Source: Microbacterium sp. VKM Ac-2870 (lineage in GTDB: Bacteria > Actinomycetota > Actinomycetes > Actinomycetales > Microbacteriaceae). Taken from it: DNA of 64,000 nt. Where the stretch lies: the NCBI RefSeq assembly GCF_015350795.1, contig NZ_JADKSH010000003.1, forward strand, positions 372,001-436,000. The letters are read 5' to 3'. Within the stretch, counting starts at the first letter, position 1, and every line of letters starts with the position of its first letter. Positions 7,658 through 17,987 of this stretch are shown here, piece by piece. Below the pieces are notes generated by a model. The model had not been told where the DNA came from, did no database searches, and was given only the letters and a program-made list of their open reading frames with translations. The position numbers and the translations under genes were made by a program.

Positions 7658-9121
7658 CTAGGAACGCCCCCACAGCACATCGTGACGCACGCGTTCCAGC
7701 TCGTTCACGGCGTCGGAGACGACCCCGGCGACACCGCCTCCCGCAAGCCACTCGCCCACGGCGACGATGCCCGGCACCGCCGAGATGCGGGCTCGCGCTG
7801 CCGCGATGCGCTCGGCATGGCCCACCATCGATGCGGGCGGCGAGAGGATGACGCGGCGATGGGCGGCGGCGCGCACCGCACCGAGCTCCGGCCACATCCG
7901 TTGCACCTCGCTGGCCGCGGTCTCCACGGGGTCGGTGGCCTGATCAGTGAGATCCAGCGTCACGCGGAGAACACGGCGGCCGGCGCCGGCGGCCGTCGCC
8001 ACGCTGGCCCATGCGGCGGTCGCATCGATGACGGATGCCGCGGCCATCGTGCCCGGCACCGGGTACACGGTCGCGGCCCGCGCAGGTGAGGCGGTGGGGG
8101 TGGCATCCATCACGAGCGTGACCACGTCGCGGACGCACGTCGAGGGCGTGTCGAGCTGCACCCCGTGGGGAGCGAGCAGGTGGGCCGTGGTCGCCGCGTC
8201 GGTCGCGAGGACCACGATGTCGGCGACGAGCGGTTCGGCGCCGGCGTCGGCATCCGCCTCTTCGCCCTCACCGGCGAGAGTGACCAGCCATCCGTCGCCC
8301 GTAGGCGAAAACCCCGTCGCGCGCGCATCGACGCGGATGTCGGCGTCGAGCACGAGAAGTCGCTCGGCCAGCGCCTCGACCAGGCGCGAAAGCCCACCGC
8401 GGAGCATCGCGCGCCGCGCGCGAGCGGATGCCGCCTCCGACGGCTCGGGCAGCAATTGCGCGACCGCACCGGCGAGGGAGCCGACGCGGGTGAGGGCGGC
8501 GCTCAGTCCGGGAACGGCGAGGTCGACGTCGATGTCGTCCGGGTCGACGCCGTACGTTCCGACCGTGATCGGCGCGACGAGGCGATCGCGCACGCGCGGT
8601 CCCATACGCGTGCGCACGAGTGCTCCGAGGCGGCGCTCGCGCCCAATGGTCAGCGGCGGGCGCAGCCGATCGAGGTACGCGCGCCAGACGCCGGCTGTGC
8701 CGACGAGCTGCCGCACGGGGGTGGCCCAGGTGTTTGCGGGAATGCCCGAGCGATTCGCGGGGAGGGTGACGAGGCGCAGGGGGCCGCCGGCGGCGGACGT
8801 AGAGGATGCGGGCACGGCGACCGCGATCGACCCGTCGGCGGCGGGTTCGACCGCGTCGTGTAGACCGAGTTCGTCGATGAGGGCTCCGAGCGGACGAGCC
8901 GAGACAGAGAAAGCCTCGGCGGCCAGATCGATGCGGATGCCGTCGAGCTCCGCCGTCTCGATGTCGCCTCCGATCCGGCCGCGCGCCTCGACGAGCGTGA
9001 CGGGCATGCCGATGCGTGCGCACTCCCACGCGGCGGTCAGCCCGGCAATGCCCCCGCCGATGACGACGACACGGGTGGTGTGGGCACGGCCGGCCAGGTC
9101 GGGTTCGGTGTGCGCGGTCAC
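7658..9121 (-). CDS. hemY: protoporphyrinogen/coproporphyrinogen oxidase (FAD-dependent)
   Basis: A 487-aa flavoprotein. The N-terminal dinucleotide-binding motif VVVIGGGIAGLTAAWE is followed by the VEARGRIGGDIETAE segment of HemY-type oxidases, and the C-terminus has the FAD-contact segment GEWLAGGGVAGVVSDA. In actinobacteria this family oxidises coproporphyrinogen III in the coproporphyrin-dependent heme route. GTG 9121 is chosen because GGGAGG precedes it and conserved sequence follows; frame extending to 9361 would run into the divergent regulator gene. Most other heme genes are not in this window. Overall conservation looks modest, so the exact substrate is inferred. Confidence 0.82.
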   Translation of the reverse strand: MTAHTEPDLAGRAHTTRVVVIGGGIAGLTAAWECARIGMPVTLVEARGRIGGDIETAELDGIRIDLAAEAFSVSARPLGALIDELGLHDAVEPAADGSIAVAVPASSTSAAGGPLRLVTLPANRSGIPANTWATPVRQLVGTAGVWRAYLDRLRPPLTIGRERRLGALVRTRMGPRVRDRLVAPITVGTYGVDPDDIDVDLAVPGLSAALTRVGSLAGAVAQLLPEPSEAASARARRAMLRGGLSRLVEALAERLLVLDADIRVDARATGFSPTGDGWLVTLAGEGEEADADAGAEPLVADIVVLATDAATTAHLLAPHGVQLDTPSTCVRDVVTLVMDATPTASPARAATVYPVPGTMAAASVIDATAAWASVATAAGAGRRVLRVTLDLTDQATDPVETAASEVQRMWPELGAVRAAAHRRVILSPPASMVGHAERIAAARARISAVPGIVAVGEWLAGGGVAGVVSDAVNELERVRHDVLWGRS

Positions 9122-9166
9122 GCGTCCATCCTCCCATCCCCCCGAAGACCAACAGCGGCCCGCCCC

Positions 9167-9172
9167 TAGAGT
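9167..9172 (+). promoter_or_regulatory. -10 hexamer TAGAGT, leaderless start of the AfsR-type regulator
   Basis: The hexamer is followed by GGAGCC and then GTG 9179, so transcription is expected to begin on the start codon itself. Confidence 0.6.
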
Positions 9173-9178
9173 GGAGCC

Positions 9179-12064
9179 GTGCGGCTCACCTACTTCGGCG
9201 GACCGGCGTGGGATGCCGGGCCTCTGCCGGCGCGCGGACGCGGTCAGGAGACGCTGCTGTTCCGCCTGGCGATCGATGCCGGCACCGTGGTGTCCGCTCG
9301 CGCACTCACCGACGACCTGTGGGCGAACGATGCCCCGGACGATCCGAGGGCCGCCCTGCAATCGTTGATCTCGCGCCTTCGGCGAGCCCTCGGCGCGGAA
9401 CTGGTCGAGGCCGTGTCAGGCGGCTACCGGCTGACGCTCGAGCGCGACGACGTCGATCTCACCCGTTTCCAGGACCTCGTGGCCCACGCCCGGCGGGACA
9501 GCGACGGCCGCGCCGCGGCACGCGCCGCGCTCGCCCTCTGGAGCGGGGAGCCGTGGGTGCCCGAAGGGTTCGATTGGGCACGACGCGACCTGCTGGAAGA
9601 CCGCGCTCACGCCGAGCGGATCGCGGGCGCTGCGACCACAGCCGCCGGTGCACCCGCCGCCCCGACAGCTCCCCGCACCGCCTCGGCGACCGTGCCGGCC
9701 GCCCTCGCGCCGCTCATCGGGCGCACGAGCGAGTTGACCTCGATCGCCGCCCAGCTCGAGGCCGAGCGTCTGGTGACGGTGCTCGGTCCCGGCGGCGCCG
9801 GCAAGACCACCCTTGCTCTGGAGACCGCGCGGCGCACCGCCGACGCGCTGTTCGTCGAACTCGCTCCCGCGGCTCCGGCCGAGGTGTGGGCCGCCATCGC
9901 GGCCGCGGCGGGTCGCGGCATCCGACTCACCGACAGCCAGCGGGTTGAGGAGAGCGACAACGACCGCGTCATCGAGGCCCTGCGCGGGCGGGAGATGCTC
10001 GTCGTGCTCGACAACTGCGAGCACGTGAGTGCGGAGGCCGCCTCCGTCGCCCGCGAACTGCTGACGACACTGCCGGGCGTACGGATCCTGACGACCAGCC
10101 GCGAGCCACTCGGGGTGCCCGGTGAGGCGTTCGTCCCGCTCGGGCCGCTCGCCCACGACGATGCCGTCGAGCTCTTCGCCCGGCGCGTCCGGGCCGCACG
10201 GGGCGCGGCGCCCGAAGAGGCGGAGGCGGAGAGCGTGTCACGCATCGTGCGGCGGCTGGACGGCATGCCCCTCGCGCTGGAACTGGCAGCCGCGAAGGCG
10301 CGCACCCTCACCCTCGACGAGATCGACGCGGGGCTCGACGACCGGTTCGCACTCCTGAGCTCGGGCCCCCGCGCCGCGGACCCGCGGCATCAGACGCTCC
10401 GCGCCCTCATCGACTGGAGCTGGGAGCCGCTTCCGACGGACGAGCGGACGGCGCTGACCGCGGCATCGGTGTTTCCCGACGGCATCGGCATACGGGATGT
10501 TACGGCGGTCGCCGGCGCCTTCGAGATCGACCCCGGCGCGTTCGACGCTCTCGTCGACCGCTCACTGCTGACCCGCGCGAACGGCCGGTTGCGACTGCTC
10601 GAGACCGTGCGTGAATACGGACTCGAGCGCCTGCGAGACACGGCCGGCGAGCACGACGCGCGTCTGCGGGCCGCCACGGTGCTCGCCCGCCTGGGCCGAG
10701 ATCAGGACGATCGGCTGCGTGGGCCGGGGGTGAAGGATGCCCTGGCCTGGTTCGACGCCAACGACGAGTCACTGTCGGCGGCCATCCGTTTCGCGCGGGA
10801 TGCTGGCGCCACGGGCGACGACGGCCCGCCCGAACTGCGCACGCTCGGGCGCGAGCTCGTGCGCGTGACGGTCTGGCCGTACTTCATGCGCGAGCGGTTC
10901 GCCGAACTGCGCACCGAGATCGAGCTCTTCGCCCGTGGCGACGGCGTGCCCGAATCCGAAGCGGCGGTCGTGCTCGACGCGTTGCTGCTGATGCTGCCGA
11001 CCTTCACCGCCCCGCCGGGCGCCGACGCTCTCACCGCGGAAGAGGTCGTCGAGATCGGACGCCGAGCCGTCGATATCTCGGCCGGCGCCGCGCGACACCG
11101 CTCCGACCTGGGCCTGGCTCTCGCCGCACTCGTGCGCGCGGCGGCACGCTCGCTCGTCGAGACCGGTGGACGCCGCATCCGGTCGTGGAACTTCTCGGCG
11201 CGCGACGACGAGGTGCGCGAAGCGCCGGCGTGGACCGACGCGTTCCTCACGGTGCTCGACGCCGCCTCGGCCCAGAACAGCGGCGACGCCGCGACGCTCG
11301 ACACCGCCAGCGCCGATGCGCTGCAGAAGTTCACCGCACTCAACGACCCGTGGGGGCTGGCCCTGGCCAGCCAGATGCGCTCCGAGTGGCTCGTGCTGCA
11401 GGGCCGTCTCGACGAGGCGCTCGCCATCTCCGATGCCGCCGCGGCCGGGCTCGCCGGGCTCACGTCGGTGTGGGACACCATCCAGCAGAGTGCGCTGACC
11501 CTCGGCATCCTGGTGCGGCTCGGCCGCTTCGAGGAAGCCCACAGGCGCCTGGAGGAGGTGCGGCGCCTCGCGGAGTTCGACGGTTCCGACCGGGCCATGT
11601 TCCAGTTCCGCACGGCCGCAGCCTCCGTGGCGCTGGCTGAAGAGGATGCCGACGAGGCGCTTCGTCACCTCGATACGATCCCCCCTACCGACAACGGCGC
11701 ACCCGAGATTCAGCTGCGGGCCTGGACGTCCGCCCGTCGCGCACAGGCGTTGGTGATGAGCGGGCGACACGACGACGCGCGCGCGGTGCTCCGCGAGGCG
11801 CTGCCGCTCGCCTTCGCGTCCGACGATCAGCCCATCGCCGCCGACGTCGTGCTCGCCACGGCCGGGTGGCTCGTGGCGGTGGGCCGGATGGATGCCGCTC
11901 GTCGCGCCGTCGCCGCCTCGGTGCGCCTGCGCGGCGGCGCCGACCAGGCCGATCCCGCGTTCGCGCGGCTGCGTGCGGCGCTGGGCGACCCGGATCCAGA
12001 CCTCGCTCTGCGCGACGCCGAAGGCGGCGAGGACCTCGAGGTCCTCACCGCCTTCCTGGACTGA
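9179..12064 (+). CDS. AfsR/SARP-type transcriptional regulator with NB-ARC-like ATPase and TPR region
   Basis: A 961-aa signalling regulator. Residues 1-95 form an OmpR-type winged helix ([23 protein letters not shown] is spread over its recognition helix and wing), followed by a shortened BTAD-like helical segment to about 145. A P-loop ATPase occupies about 175-430, with Walker A GPGGAGKTT near residue 202, Walker B MLVVLDNCEH and the sensor LTTSREPLGVPGE. The remaining 500 residues are Ala/Leu-rich helical repeats of TPR type. Such proteins integrate a signal through ATP-driven changes and activate nearby genes. Its only close neighbour is the convergent DrrAB-type exporter. The ligand is unknown. 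Confidence 0.88.
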   Translation: MRLTYFGGPAWDAGPLPARGRGQETLLFRLAIDAGTVVSARALTDDLWANDAPDDPRAALQSLISRLRRALGAELVEAVSGGYRLTLERDDVDLTRFQDLVAHARRDSDGRAAARAALALWSGEPWVPEGFDWARRDLLEDRAHAERIAGAATTAAGAPAAPTAPRTASATVPAALAPLIGRTSELTSIAAQLEAERLVTVLGPGGAGKTTLALETARRTADALFVELAPAAPAEVWAAIAAAAGRGIRLTDSQRVEESDNDRVIEALRGREMLVVLDNCEHVSAEAASVARELLTTLPGVRILTTSREPLGVPGEAFVPLGPLAHDDAVELFARRVRAARGAAPEEAEAESVSRIVRRLDGMPLALELAAAKARTLTLDEIDAGLDDRFALLSSGPRAADPRHQTLRALIDWSWEPLPTDERTALTAASVFPDGIGIRDVTAVAGAFEIDPGAFDALVDRSLLTRANGRLRLLETVREYGLERLRDTAGEHDARLRAATVLARLGRDQDDRLRGPGVKDALAWFDANDESLSAAIRFARDAGATGDDGPPELRTLGRELVRVTVWPYFMRERFAELRTEIELFARGDGVPESEAAVVLDALLLMLPTFTAPPGADALTAEEVVEIGRRAVDISAGAARHRSDLGLALAALVRAAARSLVETGGRRIRSWNFSARDDEVREAPAWTDAFLTVLDAASAQNSGDAATLDTASADALQKFTALNDPWGLALASQMRSEWLVLQGRLDEALAISDAAAAGLAGLTSVWDTIQQSALTLGILVRLGRFEEAHRRLEEVRRLAEFDGSDRAMFQFRTAAASVALAEEDADEALRHLDTIPPTDNGAPEIQLRAWTSARRAQALVMSGRHDDARAVLREALPLAFASDDQPIAADVVLATAGWLVAVGRMDAARRAVAASVRLRGGADQADPAFARLRAALGDPDPDLALRDAEGGEDLEVLTAFLD

Positions 12065-12087
12065 GCGTCCATGCGAGGTCGATCGGC

Positions 12088-12908
12088 TCACGCCTTGCGC
12101 ATGTAGGCGCGCACGGTCAGCGGGGCGAAGACGATGACGATGACCGCAGCCCCCAACAACGAGGTCCAGAAATCAGTGCCGATGGTGCCGGCGTTCGCCA
12201 GATCGCGCACCGCCGTGACCAGGTGCGAGATCGGGTTGATGTTCGCGAACCAGGCCAGCGGCGCGGGGAGCGAGTCGATCGGCACGTAGGCGTTGGAGAG
12301 GAACGTCAGCGGGAACAGGATCAGCATCGAGATGCCCTGCACGCTGGACGCGGTACGGGCGATGACCCCGAAGAACGCGAAGATCCAGCTGATGGCCCAC
12401 GAGCACCCGATCACCAGGAGCCCCGCCACGACCACATTGCCGATGCCGCCCGCCGGGTGGTAGCCCATGAAGAAGCCGACGACGAAGGTGATGGTCGTCG
12501 CGATCGCGTAGCGGAGCGTGTCGGCCAGCAGGGCGCCCGACAGCGGCGCGATGCGCGCGATCGGCAACGACCGGAACCGGTCGAACACCCCCTTGTCCAT
12601 GTCTTCGCGCAGCTGCGTACCCGTGACGACCGATGTCGTGATGACGGTCTGCACCAGGATGCCGGGGATCAGCGCCGGCAGGTAGCTCTCGACGTTGCCG
12701 GCGATGGCACCACCGAAGATGTAGGCGAACATCAGCGTGAAGATGATGGGCTGCACCGTCACGTCGACCAGTTGTTCAGGGGTGCGGCGGATCTTGACGA
12801 GGCCGCGGTAGGCCATCGTGAGGGTGTTCTCCACCGTCTGGCTGAAGCTCGTGCGGTTGGAGAGCCGGCGTTCGGATGCCGGAGTGATGGGCGTCAGGGC
12901 GATGGTGG

Positions 12909-12912
<4 letters not shown>
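12088..12912 (-). CDS. DrrB-type ABC-2 transporter permease
   Basis: A 274-aa membrane protein with six predicted helices and the DrrB-like opening TLTMAYRGLVKIRRTPEQLVD split by the family segment VTVQPIIFTLMFAYIFGG. The loop GTQLREDMDKGVFDRFRSLPIAR is diagnostic for daunorubicin-resistance-type permeases. Its ATG overlaps the stop of the ATPase gene (ATGA), so both are made together. These exporters move hydrophobic compounds, lipids or drugs; the real substrate is unknown and no biosynthetic genes are adjacent. Confidence 0.88.
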
Positions 12913-13940
<1,028 letters not shown>

Positions 13941-13975
13941 GGCATCCACTGTGCGCCGGGCGCTCTGCCGCCCCG

Positions 13976-14013
13976 CTGTCACGGGTGGGATGGCGCTGTC
14001 ATCGCGCTGTCAC
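13976..14013. repeat. three direct TGACAGCG repeats upstream of drrA-like gene
   Basis: On the plus strand CGCTGTCA occurs with its CTGTCA core starting at 13976, 13996 and 14007, that is spaced 20 and 11 bp. The two larger intervals place them roughly on one DNA face, as expected for a tandem regulator site ahead of the exporter gene. Confidence 0.5.
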
Positions 14014-14056
14014 GTGCTCATCGCGGGTGGCGCGGGTGGCGCGGCCGTCACTGCCG

Positions 14057-15271
14057 TCACAGGGGGCCGACGTACCGCCCGCGAGGGCGCAGGCGCAGCG
14101 GCGGCTCCGCCTCCTCCGCGATGGCGTGCGTGATCCATCCCGCCGTCCGCGCGACCGCGAAGACGAGCGCACCGGCGTCCACCGGCATCCCGGCGGCCAC
14201 GGTCAACGCCCCCAGCGCAAGGTCGACGTTCGGTTGCAACCCGGTGGGCGCCATCGCCTCGGTCAGCGCCGCGACGGCAGCCGTCGTGCGGACATCGAGC
14301 GCGTCGACGAGCGGAAGAAGCGCGGCGGCGCGCGCGTCGATCGCACGATAGAGCGGCTGACCGAATCCCGGAACACCGCGGCCCGTTCCGCGCAGACCCG
14401 CCCTGATCGCGACATCCGCCGCCTCGCCGTCGCGGACGGCGGCGATCAGCCGTGCCGCGTCGGTACTGGCCGTACCGTGCAGGGGCGAGTCGAAGGCGCC
14501 GAGCGCGGCGGTCACCACCGCGTATGACGAGGCGCGCGCCGAGGCCGCGATCCGTCCGGCGAACGTGGATGCCGCGAGGTCATGGTCGATCGACAGCACC
14601 ATCGCCGCGTTGATCGCCGTGAGCTCGGCGGCGGTCGGTGCGGCTCCGCTCAGCGCCTGCCAGACGGCGGCGGGCACAGTCATCTCCGGCGCTGCGGCGA
14701 TCGCGTTGACCGCGAGGGCCCGGGGAACGCCGGCGAGGAGGATCTCGCCGACTCGGGCGAGCGCGTGCGACCCGATCTCGTCGCGAAGAGGGTCGGCGAT
14801 CGCGAACGCGCGAACGGCGAACACGACGCGGTCCAGCAGCGGCGCGGCGCGTGGCAGGCTCGCCACGATCCCTCGGGCGGTCGAGACGAACTCCGGAGGT
14901 ACCGCGAGGCGCCGCGTGTCGTCGAGCGCCGCGCCGGGTCCGCCCCACAGCCACGCCGCGACGGCGTCGAACGGATGCTCTCGCGCCAGCCGCGCTGCGG
15001 GAATGCCGCGGAGGTACAGCTCATCGTCCTCAACGAGTGCCACGTCGGTGTCGAGCACCATCAGGGGCTTTCCGGGTGACCCGGTCTGCGGCAGCGGGCT
15101 CCGCCGTCGACGCGCCGCGAAGGCCTCGACCTCGAGCGCGTCGAAGGTCGAGCCGCGGGCGTCCCGCTCCCGCGAGAGCAGCCCGCGGGAAACGTACGCG
15201 TAGAGGGTCTCCACCTTCACGTCGAGCCGGGCGGCCGCTTGGGCGGCGGCGAGACGCGGGGGAGCAGTCAT
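14057..15271 (-). CDS. citrate synthase-fold protein with N-terminal helix-turn-helix
   Basis: A 404-aa protein. Residues 8-50 form an excisionase/MerR-like DNA-binding domain ([20 protein letters not shown], then RERDARG). The rest is a complete citrate synthase body. The oxaloacetate-site His is H230 ([10 protein letters not shown]), the first catalytic His is H265 (SPLHGTAS) and the Asp is D350 (PNVDLAL). The second catalytic His, normally in FGHxVYR, is Gln at 305 ([13 protein letters not shown]). Catalysis should be weak or lost, whereas substrate-binding residues remain. It is divergent from a more canonical paralog across palindromic DNA next to its own ATG. It may be an enzyme-derived metabolite sensor; an active HTH-fused synthase remains possible. 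Confidence 0.85.
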   Translation of the reverse strand: MTAPPRLAAAQAAARLDVKVETLYAYVSRGLLSRERDARGSTFDALEVEAFAARRRRSPLPQTGSPGKPLMVLDTDVALVEDDELYLRGIPAARLAREHPFDAVAAWLWGGPGAALDDTRRLAVPPEFVSTARGIVASLPRAAPLLDRVVFAVRAFAIADPLRDEIGSHALARVGEILLAGVPRALAVNAIAAAPEMTVPAAVWQALSGAAPTAAELTAINAAMVLSIDHDLAASTFAGRIAASARASSYAVVTAALGAFDSPLHGTASTDAARLIAAVRDGEAADVAIRAGLRGTGRGVPGFGQPLYRAIDARAAALLPLVDALDVRTTAAVAALTEAMAPTGLQPNVDLALGALTVAAGMPVDAGALVFAVARTAGWITHAIAEEAEPPLRLRPRGRYVGPL

Positions 15272-15272
15272 C

Positions 15273-15306
15273 TTGATCCGATCAACGTTGACGAGGGTGT
15301 GATCAA
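15273..15306. promoter_or_regulatory. overlapping palindromes between the divergent citrate synthase genes
   Basis: TTGATCCGATCAA (15273-15285) and TCAACGTTGA (15282-15291) overlap, and TGATCAA follows at 15300-15306. The first begins one base outside the ATG of the HTH-citrate synthase gene. This is a probable operator for autoregulation and for control of the paralog. Confidence 0.6.
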
Positions 15307-15349
15307 CTCTCACACTGATTCTCGTCCGAACCGAGCCCGGAGGTGTCGC

Positions 15350-16525
15350 ATGGCCGTGAAGCTGGATCGTCTCGACGAGAACCTCATCGACGTGCCCCGC
15401 GGTCTCGCGAACGTCGTCGTCGCAGAGACGGCGATCGGCGAGGTATGCGGCGGTGAGGGCCACTACCACTACCGGCAGTACTCCGCCACGGAGCTCGCCC
15501 GCACCGCGAGCTTCGAGGACGTGTGGTACCTCTTCCTGCACGGGGATCTCCCCGACGTCGCCGCCCGCGCCGACTTCGCCCGGCTCCTCGCCGATCCCGA
15601 GATCGCGGCGACCGCGGCGCGAGTCGTCAACGCTCTGGCGCCGCAGCATCCGGATGTCCTGCACGGTCTGAAGGCGGCGCTGCCCCTCATCGCGGCGGAA
15701 CGCGGGATGCAGCCCGTGTACGACGTGGATGTCGCCGCGCGGCGGAGCGACGCGCTCGTGCTGACCGCGTCGCTTCCGCATGTGCTGGTCGGGCTGTGGC
15801 ACGCGGCCTCCGGCGCTACCCCGCGTCCACCGCTCACCGCGCTTTCGGACCGCGGCGTCGTCGCGAACTATCTGTACCAGCTCACCGGGCGCGTCCCGAC
15901 GCTCGACGAAGAGTACGCCCTGACCGCATACCTCGTGTCGGTCGTCGATCACGGACTCAATGCGTCGACGTTCACGGCGCGAGTCATCGCATCCACCGGC
16001 GCCGACGTGGCATCCGCCCTCGCCGGCGCTCTGGGCTCACTGTCCGGGCCCCTCCACGGGGGTGCGCCGTCGCGTGTGCTCGATGCGCTCGACGCCGTCG
16101 GCCCCGAGCCGGACGCCATCGCGTCGTGGATCCGCGGCGAGATATCCGCGGGCCGCCGTCTGATGGGCTTCGGCCACGCCGTCTACCGCGCGAGCGATCC
16201 CCGATCCGAACTGCTGAAGTCCATCGCCCGGCAGCTGGGCGGAGAACGCACCGCGTTCGCCCTGCGGTTCGAAGCCGAGGCCGAACGCGCGCTCGCGGAG
16301 GCGAAGCCGGGGCGACTGCTGCACGCCAACGTGGAGTTCTACGCGGCGGTGGTCTTGGAACGCGTCGGCGTCCCGCGCGAGATGTTCACGCCGACCTTCG
16401 CACTCGCACGCACCATCGGCTGGGCGGCGCACATCCTCGAGCAAGCGTCGGATCCGAAGATCATCCGCCCTTCCGCCCGATACGTGGGTCCCCCGCTCGT
16501 GACGAGTGCGACCATGGAGGCATGA
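15350..16525 (+). CDS. citrate/2-methylcitrate synthase family protein
   Basis: A 391-aa citrate synthase of the actinobacterial citrate synthase 2 type. The residues seen are H201 ([10 protein letters not shown]), catalytic H236 (SGPLHGGAP) and H276 ([14 protein letters not shown]). The usual catalytic Asp is Glu at 329 (HANVEFYAA), as is common in this subfamily. The C-terminus has RPSARYVGP. It condenses oxaloacetate with acetyl-CoA or propionyl-CoA; the sequence does not say which. ATG 15350 has GGAGG seven bases upstream. Its stop overlaps the HhH-GPD gene (ATGA). It is divergent from the HTH-fused paralog. Confidence 0.9.
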   Translation: MAVKLDRLDENLIDVPRGLANVVVAETAIGEVCGGEGHYHYRQYSATELARTASFEDVWYLFLHGDLPDVAARADFARLLADPEIAATAARVVNALAPQHPDVLHGLKAALPLIAAERGMQPVYDVDVAARRSDALVLTASLPHVLVGLWHAASGATPRPPLTALSDRGVVANYLYQLTGRVPTLDEEYALTAYLVSVVDHGLNASTFTARVIASTGADVASALAGALGSLSGPLHGGAPSRVLDALDAVGPEPDAIASWIRGEISAGRRLMGFGHAVYRASDPRSELLKSIARQLGGERTAFALRFEAEAERALAEAKPGRLLHANVEFYAAVVLERVGVPREMFTPTFALARTIGWAAHILEQASDPKIIRPSARYVGPPLVTSATMEA

Positions 16526-17106
16526 GCCTGCACATCACCGACGATCCGGCCGCCGACACCCTGCTCACCGACAACCCGCTGGCGCTGCTGATCGGGATGC
16601 TGCTCGACCAGCAGGTCGCGATGGAGACGGCATTCAGCGGTCCGCTGAAGATCCAGCAGCGTATCGGCGCGGTGGATGCCGCGACCATCGCCGCGTACGA
16701 CCCCGACGCTCTGGTCGCGGCCTTCCAGCAGTCACCGGCCGTGCACCGCTACCCCGGATCGATGGCCGGTCGCGTGCAGACGCTCTGCCAGGCGCTCGAG
16801 CAGGACTGGGACGGCGATGCCGCAGCGCTCTGGACCCAGGGCGACCCCGACGGCACGACCGTGCTGAAGCGATTGAAGGCACTGCCGGGCTTCGGCGAGC
16901 AGAAGGCGAAGATCTTCCTCGCCCTGCTCGGCAAGCAGTACGGCTTCACCGGCGCCGGCTGGCGCGAAGCTGCGGGTGCCTATGGCGAAGACGGCTCATA
17001 CCGCTCGGTGGCCGACATCGTCTCGCCCGAGTCACTGGCGAAGGTGCGTGAGTTCAAGAAGGCGGCGAAGGCGGCGGCATCCGCGGCGAAGACCCCGAAA
17101 GGCTGA
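16522..17106 (+). CDS. HhH-GPD base-excision repair family protein
   Basis: A 194-aa relative of DNA glycosylases. It starts [20 protein letters not shown] and carries the helix-hairpin-helix segment [21 protein letters not shown], which binds the DNA backbone. An obvious catalytic Asp of the HhH-GPD type is not clear, consistent with the short actinobacterial HhH-GPD-type subgroup. It overlaps the citrate synthase gene by four bases although the functions appear unrelated. The C-terminus is a Lys/Ala-rich tail. Confidence 0.85.
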   Translation: MSLHITDDPAADTLLTDNPLALLIGMLLDQQVAMETAFSGPLKIQQRIGAVDAATIAAYDPDALVAAFQQSPAVHRYPGSMAGRVQTLCQALEQDWDGDAAALWTQGDPDGTTVLKRLKALPGFGEQKAKIFLALLGKQYGFTGAGWREAAGAYGEDGSYRSVADIVSPESLAKVREFKKAAKAAASAAKTPKG

Positions 17107-17111
17107 CGGGT

Positions 17112-17147
17112 CTCGATTCCTCGCTGCGCTCGTCGCTCAACGACCGG
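17112..17147 (-). repeat. dispersed repeat family 1, copy A (GGTCGTTGAGCG type)
   Basis: In reverse orientation this reads GGTCGTTGAGCGACGAGCGC followed by AGCGAGG and matches copies at 29130, 29189, 41405 and 61185. It lies in the gap between convergent genes. Confidence 0.75.
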
Positions 17148-17175
17148 AAGGGTCGCGCCGCCGCCCCGGGGAAGG

Positions 17176-17198
17176 AAATCTGCCCGCGGCAGGATTTT
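17176..17198. terminator. bidirectional terminator-like hairpin
   Basis: AAATCTGCC, a three-base loop CGC and GGCAGGATTTT form a stem with one bulge and A/T-rich ends, between the convergent HhH-GPD and GNAT genes. Confidence 0.5.
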
Positions 17199-17242
17199 CT
17201 GGCCTGGATCTGCCTGTTCTCGGCAGATCGCCTGTCGCCGGC

Positions 17243-17968
17243 TCAGCCCTGGACGAAGAGGTAGCCGCGCTCATCGTCGAAGCCGCCGATGACGAGGCCG
17301 CGGCCGTAGTGGCCCAGCATCTCCTCGCGCACGCGTAGACGCCAGGCGGCCGCATCGACCGGGTCGCTCAGGCGCAGCGCTTCGATGTCGTCGGGAATCT
17401 GCACCGTCGCTACGACGTCCGTGGCATCCGGTTCACGAACGGGGGCCGAGGCGAGCGCCCACGACACCAGCAAGCGGTCGCTGTCGACGCCCTGACCGTT
17501 CTGGTCGAGTTCGGCGCCGTCGTACGCCGAGCCGTACTGGTCGACGAGGTACTGGGTGAAGCGCACGCCGATGGTCTTGGCGTTGAAGTGGGCGTTGCGG
17601 CGCACGAGCGGGTCGAACGTCCAGGTGACGGTGCCGATGTCGCGGGCGATCGCCCACTGGCGCTGCTGCTGCTTCAGCAGGCGCCCGAAACCACGCCGCT
17701 GGTACTCCGGCAGCACGCCCGTAACGTGCGAGTGCATCGCATGCTTCTCTGGCGGCGAGAAGAAGGCGACGGATGCCCCGACGATGCGGTCACCGTCGTA
17801 CAGGCCCACGACATAGTTACCCGAGTACTGCAGGGCGCGCATGAGCGGCGCGGGCATGGGGTCACGCCCACCCCAGATGTCGACGAGCACACGGTGCGCG
17901 GCGAAGATCTCGTCGAGCGTGTCGAGATCGCGGATGCTGAGAGGGGACTCGGAGGCGCCGGATTCCAT
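17243..17968 (-). CDS. GNAT family N-acyltransferase (COG3375 type), copy 1
   Basis: A 241-aa acyltransferase. The acyl-CoA pyrophosphate loop is HVTGVLPEYQRRGFGRLLKQ, preceded by NYVVGLYDGDRIVGASVAFF and followed by the family hallmark TWTFDPLVRRNAHFN. A second copy at 33635 shares this architecture end to end, including the C-terminal GGFDDxRGYLF. In other bacteria COG3375 proteins next to an NSAR enolase act as N-succinyltransferases on D-amino acids; such an enolase is at 29223, not adjacent. The start ATG 17968 is leaderless (TAGCGT six bases before). Confidence 0.83.
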   Translation of the reverse strand: MESGASESPLSIRDLDTLDEIFAAHRVLVDIWGGRDPMPAPLMRALQYSGNYVVGLYDGDRIVGASVAFFSPPEKHAMHSHVTGVLPEYQRRGFGRLLKQQQRQWAIARDIGTVTWTFDPLVRRNAHFNAKTIGVRFTQYLVDQYGSAYDGAELDQNGQGVDSDRLLVSWALASAPVREPDATDVVATVQIPDDIEALRLSDPVDAAAWRLRVREEMLGHYGRGLVIGGFDDERGYLFVQG

Positions 17969-17974
17969 GCCCCC

Positions 17975-17980
17975 ACGCTA
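17975..17980 (-). promoter_or_regulatory. -10 hexamer TAGCGT, leaderless start of GNAT copy 1
   Basis: Six bases (GGGGGC on the minus strand) separate it from ATG 17968. Confidence 0.6.
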
Positions 17981-17987
17981 GCCGTTC

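Noticed and set aside
17112-17147. CRISPR repeats
   Set aside because: The repeats are single, widely scattered units in mixed orientation, without regular spacers or cas genes.
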